Positions 8,541 to 19,978 of a stretch of 64,000 nt of DNA are shown piece after piece. How positions within the stretch are numbered: position 1 is the stretch's first letter; the number at the start of each line of letters is the position of its first letter. The stretch comes from Symbiodinium natans. Its lineage: Eukaryota > Sar > Dinophyceae > Suessiales > Symbiodiniaceae. The stretch is from NCBI GenBank assembly GCA_905221605.1, contig CAJNDS010002328.1, positions 1-64,000 of the forward strand, in the 5' to 3' direction. The notes below the pieces were generated by a model, which saw only the letters and a program-made list of their open reading frames with translations, made no database searches and was not told the origin of the DNA. A program made the translations under genes and the position numbers.

Positions 8541-10234
8541 TTAAGCCATGAGCAGGGGCGCGCCTAACCTTTTTTACTCAGAGGGCTTGAGCGTCACAGG
8601 TAAGTGCAACATACATGGAAGCAAAAGTGGAGGGAATGCACAGATATAAAATACAAAACCAGCCGTGAAATCCAAGCACCCGAGGAGCATAGAGTAGGCT
8701 TTCTCATCGGCTTAAGGACTTTAGCTAACTATAGTTGGCATATGTTTTCATTAGCTCTCGTGGTTAACTCGTCCAAGGCGGCAAGCTGCTTGCACAGGGC
8801 CAAGCAGCTGAGGACGTGGAACATGGGGACAAACCTTTCCAGAACTGATGTCAAAGATTGTCCGAACCCCTGTTCATCCGTGCCTTACCTAGCCTGACTT
8901 CAGTCAGCATCGCCTGTATTCTCAATGCGTTCTTCACATCAGCTGATACCGAGCGGCGGGAGCACGACATGTCGTCCAGAGATGCCCAGCTGGTCCACAC
9001 CGTTGGACATGAGCCTAGAATCACGAAGTATGACATAATTCTATACTCAGCCTCGCCCTTGACTTTGCTTGATCTGCTGATGGTGGGGTCGCTCACTGGT
9101 TTGCATGTCAGAGCGTAGTCGGTTTCGCAGTCGTGCAGCAGACTGCCTGCATGGACTTCAGAGGGGATGTCCAAACGGCATCTTTGAGTTCGGTCTAGCA
9201 AGCCAGCGTCTGCAGTTTAGCTTTGATCGAAGGGGGCGATCTTTCGCGCTCAGTGCGGCAAATTCAGGCTTTCGCATGTCAGTAGCAAAGCCTGTAAATT
9301 AAGAAGCGAGTGTGGCCGGGCAGCGTATGCAAGTACGTCGAACGTTGCGAGTATCCAACACCTTGCGATCAATCAGTTGCATGCAGCTACGTTCCCGTCC
9401 CAGCACACGAGAGTGACCCTGAAAATCGCTCTACAGCTCCAATCATCTTGGTCTAGGAACTTCTCGGTTTTCCCTGTGGGGCCAACAGCGCCAACAGCTT
9501 GGCCGAAGCAGAAAAGAACACTTGGCTGACTCCTCGTCGCTGCTTTCCAATGAACCCAGCAACTAACAACTTCATCGTAGTCGATCGTCAGGTGCCGCAG
9601 AGAGAAAGCCACGCAAGTTCCAGAACCTCGAACCCTTGAAGGCTGCCTTTTGGACGCCCAGTAGTGCCCGAGGTGTAGCCTCAAGAAATGTCCACATGCC
9701 GCAGTCACTGCCGCACTGGCAGCTTATGTTGACACATGCTGTCTGGCTTAAGAGAAATGCCATTTTACAGGGGACTTGCCGGGACTTAGTACTGCAATTC
9801 ACAACAAACCTTCGACCTACAGCAGCTTGCACACATGTTTTCTTCTCTGCATCGGCTCCCGAAGCAACACATAGCAAAACCGATGTAATCGTGGCATCAG
9901 AAGGTCTGGAATGCGGCCGAATTGCACAAGCCCATAGTCGAAGTTTCAGGCACCAAAGGCCACACAAAGTCCTCTCTGGAAAATAAGTGTTTTGTCACAA
10001 AGAACCTTGTTGGACCAAGGGTCGGAGCAAATCACATCAGCTTTTGAATTCATTTAAGACGTGCGCAGGGGGCCGCTCCACCCACTGCTAGGGGGCAGCC
10101 AACGAAGAGCCTAAGCGTGCCTGGGCTTGGAGCATGCAGCTGGCAGCTCATGAAACTGGGAGCGTGCTTGGGCTCGGCGCCCACGATTGACGATAATTTT
10201 GCCTTCCCCTACATGTGTAGGGAGATCCCGGAGA
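8541..10234. other. No recognisable gene; probably retrotransposon LTR/leader then intergenic DNA
   Basis: Only short overlapping ORFs occur on both strands, none with a recognisable domain. The upstream LTR of the copia element should lie at the left end of this stretch, but its outer border cannot be set from one copy. Confidence 0.5.
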
Positions 10235-11468
10235 GTGCGTCTGCGTGTGCGTGTGCGTGTGCGCGTGCGCGTGCGCGCGTGCGCGCGTGCGCGCGTGCGC
10301 TGTGCGCGGTGCGCGCGCGCGCGCGTGCCGCGCGTGCGCGGCGCGCGTGCGCGAGTGCGCGAGTGCGCGCGTGCGCGCGGTGCGCGCCGGTGCGCGCGTT
10401 GGCGCGCGCGGCGCGCGGGCGTGCGCGGGGACGTGCGCGGGCGCGCGGTTGCGCGGTCGGCGCGGGGCGTGCGCGGGCGTGCGGCGTTCGCGTGCGCGGG
10501 CGGGCGGCGCGTGCGCGGCGGCGCGGCGGCCGCGGGAGCGTGCGCGTCGCTTGCGCGGCGTGCGCGGGCTGCGGCGCGTGCGCGGCGTGCGCGGCGTGCG
10601 CGCTGCGCGGCGCGGGCGGGCGCGGGCGTGCGCGGGCGGCCGGGCGTGCGCGGGCGTGCGGGCGTCGCAGCGGGGCGGCGAGGCGTGCGCGGGCGGCGCG
10701 GGCGTGCGCGGGCGTGCGCGGGCGGCGCGGGCGTGCGGGCTTGCGCGGGCGTGCGCGGCGTGCGCGGGAGCGGCCGGCGTGCGCGCGCGGCGGGCGTGCG
10801 CGCGAGCGTGCGCGGCGAGCGCGGGCGGCGCGGCGCGCGGGCTGCGCGCGGGCGCGGCGTGCGGTCGTGCGCGGGCGTGCGCGCGGCGCGGGCGGGCGTG
10901 GGCGGGGCTTGGCGGGCGACTAAGGCGGTGGCGCGGGCGTGCGCGGGCGGGCACTGGCGGTTCGGGAGCGTGCGCGGGGCCGGCGCGGGCGTGGCGGGCG
11001 TGCCGTGCCGGCGTGCGCGGGCGTGCGTGGCGTGCGGCGGCGGCTGTTGGCGTGCGTTGGGGCGTGGGCGTCGTGGGCTTGCGTGGGCGGAGTGGGCCGT
11101 GGCGGGCGTGCGTGGGCGCGTGGGCGTGTTCGGGGCGTTGGCTTGGGCGTGGGCGGGGGCGTGGGCGGGCGTGGGCCTGTGGTGGGGCGTGTGGGTGTGT
11201 TGTGTGTGTTTGTGTGTTTGTTGTGTGTGTGTGTGTGGTGTGTGTGTGTTGTGTGTGTGGTGTGGTGTGTGTGGGTGTGTGTGGTGTGTGTGTGTGTGTG
11301 TGTGTGGTTGGTGTGTGTGTGTGTGTGTGCGGTGCCGTGCTTGCTGTGGCGTGGGTGGTGTGTGTGCCGGAGTGAGGTGAGTGAGTGAGTGATTGAGTTA
11401 TTTGAGGGTGCGGAGTGCGTGAGGTGCGTGAGTGCGCGGGGGCGCGTGCCGCGTTCTGCGTGCGTGCG

Positions 11469-11509
<41 letters not shown>

Positions 11510-11680
11510 GGGTGGGTGGGTGGGTGGGTGGGTGGGTGGGTGGGTGGGTGGGTGTGTGTGTGTGTGTGTGTGTGTGTGTCTCTGTCTGTGTGTGAGTGCG
11601 TATGTGTGTGTGTGTGTGTGATAGAGTGTGTGTGTGTGTGTGTGTGTTTGTGTTTGTGTTTGTGTTTGTGTTTGTTTTTA
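10235..11680. repeat. 1.4-kb A-depleted low-complexity tract grading from GC to GT repeats
   Basis: The plus strand starts with alternating GTGCGC repeats. It becomes GCGGGCGTGCGC-type repeats to ~10.9 kb, then GGGCGTGGGCG-type to ~11.18 kb, then GT-rich DNA to ~11.34 kb. After a short break come (GTGC)n at ~11459-11508, (GGGT)n at ~11509-11552, (GT)n, and finally (TTTGTG)n. A is nearly absent from the plus strand between ~10290 and 11380. The alternating purine-pyrimidine parts favour Z-DNA and the GGGT part favours G-quadruplexes. Long open frames here exist only because stop codons need an A. Confidence 0.95.
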
Positions 11681-13015
11681 ATGCGCCTCAAGCATGTTGA
11701 TGTTCGAACGCCGCTTAAGAATCGCGGTGCTCTGCTCGGATCTTTGGAGAAGCGGGGTTGAACATTGGGAAGTTGCAGACAAGCTCGATGATTTCACATG
11801 ATTTTGGCTTTGCCAGGGCGAAGCTCCTGATCGCCTGTTGCGAGGAAGGTCTCGTAGTCGACCGCCTTGATTGCCTCCTCATGTTGCGTGCAAACACTTC
11901 AACAGTTTAGCTACTCCGAACCCACATTGATCCGACCAGCAACTAGCTTCAAGTACATTTGCAAAAAAGATCCCCGAGACCATTTTGAGTGTGCAGTCAG
12001 GTCTCCAGCGCCGGAGGCAAAGACCACTTGCCAGGCTCACCTCTGCATCGCAGAGGTGTGATACTCAAGATGTGGGGATTGGAACTTTGCCCGTACTCCT
12101 GTCCATGTCTTGAACATCAGAGCATGTGCGGCTGTGCTGCCGTCCTCTCCCACACAAACGAGGAGCTCGACCGAGCTTAGCGCGTTGATATTGACCTCCC
12201 CACCGAAGTGTGCTTGCAGCTCAGAAACGCGGAACGCCGGGGATCTTCACTTCCTTGCCTGGGCCAAGGTATTCAAGAGGATGGCATCAGCGAAGATGAT
12301 CCGGTCCTCTTCAATCGGTAAGTGCCAAGCAGAGGGTGCGATCACTACCCGAACTCAAGACGAGCCTTGGCATGAGTAATGATGTACTCCTGATCTGCAG
12401 GACTCAATCCTCGGTGATCTCGGCTTGGCAGGCTTGTGTCACACTTGCAACATGGCCCAGACTTTGTGTCGATGCAGGCTCTGAACCTCAAAGCTTCCAT
12501 CTCATGGTGATTCAACAAACAGTGCCATGACCCTATGAGGAATGGATAAAGGGATATTTATGAACATTTTGCGCTTCGTGCGCTTGGTCCAAGAGGCTCA
12601 GGTTCAAAGTGTGCAGCACTGCGCCAATGCAGGAAATTGCGTGATAGCATTCAAAGTGCCAGCCTCCGATGAGCTACTCGCTGCCATGCTCAGACAGCGA
12701 TCTTGTGTGGGATGCACTTGTAATGACACGGCATCTGCAAAAGCTGAGAAACGCTGACTGAGAAGACCATGACGCGGGCTTACATAGACATTGGCGGGCT
12801 GATCCCACGAACTCCTGCCTGTGTTCCACATGAGCGTTGCCACACGATCCTGCCAACGCAATGCTCTGCAAGTCTTTTCACCACTCACGATTCCAGAAAC
12901 ATTCAGGTCCAGGGTCCTCGATTTTCACTCCCCATTTGGTCAAGGCTGAGCCCAGCTGCTTGGCCTTGTCGAAGAGAAAAGTTGGCAGCAGGGACCCAGC
13001 AATGTTACATGTAAG
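11681..13015. other. No recognisable gene
   Basis: This is ordinary-composition DNA with only short ORFs on both strands and no domain I recognise. Confidence 0.5.
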
Positions 13016-13117
13016 TTGGGATGTTCCCCCTTATACCAACAGTCCTTAGTAGGGATGATCGTATCCGGACCTCCTCGTATAATCCCTACTAAGGACTGTT
13101 AAGGGGGAACATCCCAA
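13016..13117. repeat. Foldback (inverted-repeat) element, intact copy
   Basis: The left arm (13016-13056) begins TTGGGATGTTCCCCC and the right arm (13082-13117) is its reverse complement, apart from a 5-nt insertion (TACCA) in the left arm. About 25 nt separate the arms. A transcript or single strand would fold into a hairpin of about 36 bp. Related, decayed sequences lie at 24131-24222 and near 28970, so this is a small dispersed family resembling a MITE. No target-site duplication was established. Confidence 0.85.
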
Positions 13118-14717
13118 CATGTCAGCATCACTGTGCGGGGGGTTTCTGTATGTCTCTGTGCAGAAGGGTAATGCAGCCCCAGTGCCCGTTGACCGTGCTC
13201 CGCATAGGTCTGCTTCACGTAGCCGGATCGCGTCCTGCATGGCGGGGCTGCAACTTTCCATCTGGACAGGTGCCATTCAGTCATTACACCGGGGGGGGGG
13301 ATGAGGGCTTAGGGATCTAAACCCAAAACCCTAGATCATCTCTTCCTTCTTTCCTGCGCTCGTGCCCCCTCCCCCGGAGAGGAACCGAAGGCGAGCTGTA
13401 CCGGGTCAGGTCAGTCGGTGAAATCTTAAACAGAAACTGCCCACTTGCGGCAGACTTACCCGGAACTATCGTGAAAGTTCATGCGACTCGGGCAATATTG
13501 CCACTTCTCCTTGAGACGAGATCTCTCAATCTGGGTGGGCCTCCTTCAAGCTCAAATGTGTGTGGTCTTAGGTATTGGGACATATATCATATATTGGAAA
13601 TCGCGTGCCTATAACAAAAAATCTTGCCACGGCGCACGAAGGCATATCTTCCTGTCCCGCGAGGGCCTTTCTTCTTGTTACTACAGATTTTTCCGGGGCC
13701 TTTAGATCTATGCTCAGTTGGCCTTAAGAGCTTTGAGCTGTTGCTGTGGCCGGGGTCATCATGCTCAGCACTGAGTCCCCTACACAGTAATTACCTGCCC
13801 AATGCGTCACCCCGTGGTCATGATAGCTGGCCTGGTTATGATGAGGTTGTCTGGCTGCAGTGCCGTACCCCGATCGCAGAGGCGGCTCAGGAGCAAGGGC
13901 TCCAAGTCCTTGCTCTACTTCGAACGGCTGCGAGCATGTCCTACTACTTTCGCCGGTCTGCTCTGTGTGCGAAGCACACGCGTTCAAACGTACAAACTTC
14001 TACTCGACCTCTCTCTTTTGCCGTCTTTGTTGAAAACAGCCATCGAACGAACTCGAAATGGCAGGTGCACCTTTGTGGAATATAAGAACGTGCCTCCAGT
14101 ACAATCAGCTTCCTTAACTCTAGCCGAGCAGCTCTGCCATTCACCTTGATTTGCGTTGCCATTGCCAAGGGCTTCCGACGAAAATTGAGAAAGTCTTGGG
14201 GGGACACTGATGCATCCACGACCTGCTACCCAGGAGAACGTGCGCGTCCTGAAACTGTTGCATTGCTGGTGAAGCTGCATAACCGACACAATGCACAGTG
14301 ATGCAGTGAGGCCGTTAGAGAACTGTGTGGCTGTCGATGGTTACCTCCGCATGTCGCTTGAAGCGAAAAGCTCCAGTGACAATGGATATCGGAAAGCAAG
14401 TTTTCGGGGGCGCCCCACCGGAATGCCTCCTGCCCCCCCCCCCCTCCCTGAAACCCTGGCGACTTTTCTCCGAGTCTGGGGGTGAGGTTCCGGACCCTAG
14501 CACAATCCGACGACTCAATGAAGGGGCCTCCTGTGCCCTCCCAGATCCGACTTCTTGTTCTTTTTTTGTCTTCTTCTTCTTCTTCGCAGGTGCTTCACTC
14601 AATCATCCTTTCTGCGGGAAAACGGTCCTCTCTTTCTTCTTTCAATGGGGCGCATAGGGACAGGCCCACTGGGCAAGCCCCAGCAAGGTCTTTCTAGTCT
14701 AGAGGTGTGAATTCAAC
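13118..14717. other. No recognisable gene; C/G runs and a degenerate dispersed motif
   Basis: Contains a G run near 13290, telomere-like CCCTAAA-type fragments near 13310 and a C run near 14440. A motif pair (GGCATATCTT at 13641, CCTTTAGATC...GCTCA.TTGG at 13699-13723) recurs at 16999-17070. Small ORFs show no recognisable product. Confidence 0.5.
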
Positions 14718-14873
14718 GAGTAGTTATATGCTTGTCTCAAAGATTAAGCCATGCATGTCTCAGTATAAGCTTCTACACGGCGAAACTGCGAATGGCTCAT
14801 TAAAGCAGTTATTATTTATTTGATGGTCACTGCTACATGGATAACTGTGGGAATTCTAGAGCTAATACACGCG
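14718..14873 (+). pseudogene. 5' fragment of 18S rRNA gene, isolated
   Basis: The sequence matches the conserved beginning of eukaryotic 18S rRNA, including ATATGCTTGTCTCAAAGATT, GCCATGCATGTCTCAGTATAA, GAAACTGCGAATGGCTCATTA and the GGATAACTGTGG...ATTCTAGAGCTAATAC block. It lacks the first ~10-15 bases of the gene and stops abruptly after AATACACGCG, after which the sequence no longer resembles rRNA. Several differences fall in otherwise invariant positions. It is therefore a truncated, non-functional rDNA relic rather than a gene copy. The rest of the small-subunit gene is absent from the window. Confidence 0.93.
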
Positions 14874-17800
14874 AAGTGCGAAAGAATTTCAGGGAAGAAG
14901 CAACAACACCTAAAACAAACATCACCACCGCCGGCCTTATCCACTTCTGCCCGAACCTTGACCTGATTTGCCAATTCACGTGGTTCTCAACAAAGCGGCG
15001 TGCGGTCTATTTTGTTGGCCCCTTTGGGGCTCGGGCCTTTTTCTACGATTCTACGTAGTAAGAGTGAAGTCATTGCAGCATTGCAGTTTTCGTGTGCCAA
15101 AGGCCAAAAGAGGCCCTCAACTGCCAAAGGAAGTATGGCTCGGGCTGTCCAGCGCAGAAGAATAAGTCGTAGGACAACTGAAGCAACAAGCCTCCTTCCA
15201 AGCAAGACCCCCCCTCTTCTCTGCCAGGAAACCAGGAAGCTGGCTAGCTCCTGCAAAAAGGGGAAAGTCAAATTGCATTTGCCGACGCATGCCGAGCAAA
15301 CCTACATACTGGACTAGCACTGCACAGCTAATGTCGCTCCCTGCCCCCCCACCCTAAGATGGCGTTGTTACTGGCAATCCTGGTTGCCGTGTTCGGCGGC
15401 GAAGTGGATCGTCGTTGTCCCGTCGGGCAGGCACCTCTCTCAGCTGAATCAGTGGGGGAGCAGTAGGGCCAGCAGCTCATCTAGCTAGACCTCCTTTTAA
15501 ATGGAGTCTGATCGCACCATCGCTCCACGACAGCACCATATCAGACGAACCAAGTCCATAATGCCCTATCTAGCTAGAGTTCACCCCTCATGTCGCAGAG
15601 CTCCAAATAACAACATAGAAAGCAAAAACTTGGCAAAGAAGCACGGCTGGATGAGTGCCTAACTCCAACCTCCAGCTCAACACCCGGATCTTGTCGACCT
15701 TGCCTGCATGTGTCTGCTCCTGCTTGTTGCAGCACCTCTCAAACACAGTGCCGAGCTTCATATGATGGTTGCATGAAACCACATGCCACCTATACTGCCT
15801 GCCCGAAGCTCTAACGAGTGTTTGGGTGATGAGAATGGCGTGTCGGCAGCTGGGAAACTGTGGATTTGGGGGGATTGAAGATCGGACTCTGCGCACACGC
15901 AGGCCAATCCGCGATAGACATTATTTCATCGGCCGAGCATTTGCTTAGGTAATATTCTGCGAGTTGGACTGCCATGGCTTATCTACCAGTACAGATCGAT
16001 GGAAGGGCAAGCGGTTCGCACAGCTGTGGCGGAGCTGCACCAGCTGCCAGGTTCCCGAACAAACCCAGCATCATGCCTACCATGTTTTTTGATCCATCGG
16101 CATTGCAGACTGGTGCCTCAAATCAGATACGACGACGCCTAGCCCTACATGTTGGAGTCCGCTTTGTGGGTGCTCTCCACCATCAACGGCACGAATTAGT
16201 CCCAGAGGCTCTGTCAAGCTTCGGGAACCGTGCATCTCAAGCAGTAGCTCCCAAATTTCCTTAGTGTGCCTACCGAAGCCTGTGAGCCAACTGGTCCTCT
16301 TGCAGCCAGCCAAGAGCTCAGCATTTCCGTCTGCGCCAAATCTCCTGCTTCTGCGAGAACTCCCGCATGGATGGGCTCTGCGCAACCGGCTGGACCGCCA
16401 CCTCGGCGTGGCAACAAGATGCAGAAAGAACCCTGCCAAACTCTTCTCGAAGCAGGTTGTGAGCCTGGCGTGTGCGAATAAAGGATTAGAGAGATGTCGA
16501 ACATCATCGAAATGTCAACGAAAATTAAGGAATGTAGTGCTAGAACTGGAAGAGGGTTGGTGGGCAGAGCATGGACAGTTGAGCAGCCCAACTTCGAGAT
16601 CTCAGGTCATCGTCCACCCGCAGCTCCAGGACCTCAAACATACATTCTTCATTTTTTCTGAATCTTGAGGTGCCCCTTTTTTTTGGTGGTTCTTAAAGCG
16701 ATGTTTCAAATATTTCTGGGAATGTTGAAGGATTCTTTATTTTGGGGGGGGGGGGGGGGGGGGGGGGGTCGGGCGATGCTAGGATGCGAGAGCTACGAAG
16801 ACTGGGGACTACCGCTTGCTGTTGCTTTAAGGGTTTAGTCGCTCACTCTCGCACAAGGCAGGCAAGGTTTAAGGGTTGCGAGTATTTCGGAGCCATCTGG
16901 GCAGTCTAGCAGGAAACTGAAAGCCTGGAAGCATAGAACAAGAAGAACTTTCGCGAAAAAAACTAACTTTCGCAATCCCAACGCAGATCTTTCGCGGAGG
17001 CATATCTTAATGCCGTGTGGGTCACTGCCTACTAAATGCCACAAAGACCTTTAGATCAACGCTCACTTGGGGATCTATATTGGCGTCCCCTATTTTCGTA
17101 AACCCCCATGTGCACGAAACAAACCCGAGAAACTCCCCGCCCACAGCTGGCCGTGCGACCTCCGGGTCGGCATAAAGCCGGGTCTTCTCGGCACAAGCGC
17201 AGCAGACTGCTTGGGGCAGCCTTGGCTGAAGTGTTTCCACAGTTGCGCCCGGGAGGTCTCCTGCCCTTGAGATATCCCAGACGTTACCTCCTCAAGCGCT
17301 TCCTGTGCTTTATACTAATCTATCCTTCGGCGCTGGGTCCATGCAAATGTAGCTTTGCGTGGCTTTGACCGTGTGCTCGGTAAGTCTCGGCTTTGCGGGA
17401 CCGAATCCAAATCTGGGCGCAATTAAAGCTTCATTCCTGTTAATTACGCCAAACTCAGGGGCAGGAGCTTGCGCGGGACCTGTCACTGGATACTGGTAGA
17501 CCAGCGGGCCGGACTATGCCACTATGCGAATGTGCTATGAAGTTGATCTGCGGCACCAGCTCGTCAGCAACGTGCTGGTAGGTCGCGCGCTGTCTGCTGT
17601 CAGTGCCACCCGAGGCAAGCACTCCTCAGCCCAGCGAGACTTATGGGACCCGATGAGTTCGTTTTTGGTCTCACCCAAGGTGCAAGGGTCGACGAACTTG
17701 GGCAAACAAAAGCAAGGGATTAACTGACACCTTATACACCTACCAACCCTAAGCTGTGAGCCAGGCGTGGGGCTTTTCTCCGTGCCGCCCGAAAAGTTCG

Positions 17801-17971
17801 TCATCTTGCCATTAAACCGCCCCACGTCAGGGTTCGTTACGGTCTGTTAAGTAATGGGATGCGATTCTAATTCGTAACTTTCTTTATGGAGTGCTCCTAT
17901 CTATACCCTTCTTCTGTGCCCTAGTGTAGAAAACCACCCTACGTACGCTTCTCCGTATGTGATTTTGGGGT
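14874..17971. other. No recognisable gene; includes a 25-nt G run
   Basis: Short ORFs only. A run of 25 G lies at 16744-16768. The second copy of the degenerate dispersed motif (GGCATATCTT ... CCTTTAGATC) is at 16999-17070. Immediately after 14873 the DNA is not rDNA. Confidence 0.5.
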
Positions 17972-19495
17972 TCATATAGCTTGCGGTACTCGCCTCTGAG
18001 CGGCATGCTCAGAGCCCTTCAAAAACCAGCACAGACCCAAGGACTCCGTGAAATCGCATCCTGGAGCTCCTGCACCAAAAGACCCTACAGTGACCAAGGC
18101 TCGGACTTGGACGGCCTTAAGACAACTATTTAACAATGTCTGCAAGTCAGTCAACCGTTCAGGGCCCTTGACTTGAATGAGAGAATGCTGCTCAAGCTCG
18201 GGCGGGTTGTCGCGCACAAAACGGCAGAGGTTGGAAGCGACCTTACTGCCGCCTGTGCAAGAACGCGCGGCTCCAAACCGCAATCAAGTCTCAAGCAGGC
18301 TCACGACTCAAGCAATCAGTCTTGGACTTATTTCCAGTATCTTCCAGTCTTCAGCAAAGGCCTGTTGTGCTCAGCTCCAGCGCGTTTGCGAAGTCGCTCG
18401 GCAAAGTGCAAATCGAAGCCAGATCTATGAGAGCCAGGCCCATGTCTTGGGCCATCTTGCCTGCGATTGAACTGGCACAAAGCCTGTATTGTGTGTGGCT
18501 TTTGACTTGAAGTGATTGTCGACTGATGGCTGCGCGGCTGTGGACATTGGCTTCAGAAATGAGCCTACACCAAGCACGGAGCAACGGTTTTGGAGACCTT
18601 TTCCTGCACCATCATTAAGGAGTATCCGGTCTTCATGCATGCAGTGCAGGCGCAGCCTGGAATGCCCCAGCCCTCAACGCATCTTACAACTCGCAGCCAG
18701 GCTGCGGATGCGCCGGTTGTGGACCGAAAGGCTCGTGGACACGAGCATTCGGAGGAAAACCTGAGCGAAGCCGAGGCTTGCATGGATAGCCTAACTCGAC
18801 ATCGGCCAATAGCGAACAACGCACATTTGGGCCCCTTAACATTGAAGTGCCAACATTCCATGCAATAGAAACGCAGTGACTGAAGAATCAATTCAGAATT
18901 CTGGCCGCAACTCAAGCCTAAAGGGACCAGTGCAAAGTTGAACGATAGTTCAGATTCTCTACATTCCAAATGCCTCTCTGAGCGTCTTGATCGAACTGGG
19001 GCGTGTAGATCGTGCAGCACGCTAGGTGGCAGCCGATTGACGCCACCGATTCCAATGTCCGTTTCATCTTTTGGCCGATCTCCTTGCTGAAAGCTGACAC
19101 TCTAGCCCCCCTAGCCACCTGAAAGGTAATTCTGCCACTGAGCAACCTGAAAAGGGGCCAAAGCCTGACAAAGAACCCTTTTGGCCCAAGGCTCGTCCAT
19201 CCCAGCAGTGACTGCCGTGTACAGTGCTGTCGGCGCGAAGGAGGCAGCGGAGAGCTCATTGAGCAGCCGCAAGAGGTCATTCCCAGATACAGAAAGTATA
19301 ACATGCGTCGCCGAGTCTGGGATATACCCCACCTGTTTCATGGCCACGTCATCCAAAGATGCGCCATCTTGTGCTAGAAAGGTACATTGCCAGCCCATTC
19401 GGCAGCATTCCGCCGTCAGCAGCCTCTGCATTGATACATCGACGTGCCGGCTATTGTCGAAAGTGCTATCTCCGAGCAGCACGACATGGACCGGG
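17972..19495 (-). CDS. SGNH-hydrolase-like gene, several exons
   Basis: Minus-strand exons together spell an SGNH/GDSL-type hydrolase. An exon starting near 19495 has VVLLGDSTFDN (block I, catalytic Ser in GDS) and SVSGNDLL (block III, Asn). An exon at about 19118-18980 carries CCTIYTPQF. An exon at about 18757-18683 carries SVHNRRIRSLAASCK. An exon at 18460-18362 carries ALIDLASICTLPSDFANA. The last, 18252 to a TGA at 17974-17972, begins GGSKVA...CRFVRDNP. The last intron fits ACAG|GC...CACAG|GC with frame preserved. The family hydrolyses esters or lipids; the substrate is unknown. The start codon was not found, and the join between the first two exons is unclear, since their frames differ and the sequences almost abut. 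Confidence 0.72.
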
Positions 19496-19978
19496 CTGCA
19501 AAGAGAGAGGCCAATGATTGGCGAAAGGGTCGGAGAGTTACCTCGAAGAGATGGAGACACCAGTGATGGAGAGACATCGCTCACCTCATGGAACATGTCC
19601 AGCAAGACTCACGTATGCCCAAGCTGTCCAGGTGTCACAATGAGGAACAGGACTACCTGAGAATCAACCTCTACAAGCATCTGCGTGACATCTGAGTGAA
19701 TCTATCAAACATATCTGGTCAGCAGTCCCAGCAAAGCTACAAGGTGCCATGCAACTTCTTTGCCACGAGGTATGAATGTGGGTGTTTCCAACAGCTGATA
19801 GAATCCTGTACCCTGTGGGCAGACACACTTTGGTGTCTTGAGCCTGGACCTCAGCAGGTTTAGCCACAGATGGACCTCACACACACACACACACTATTGC
19901 CTCTTCATGCCAACACTATGGTCCCGTACCTGCTGCAGGTTCGGCTTTGCTGGAAAAGGCTGCTCCGAAGGATCCTGC

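Noticed and set aside
10117-11388. Long Arg/Ala-rich and Val/Cys-rich ORFs (up to 397 codons) in several frames
   Set aside because: The plus strand has almost no A, so no stop codon can occur. Composition is dictated by the repeats, and three frames are open at once.
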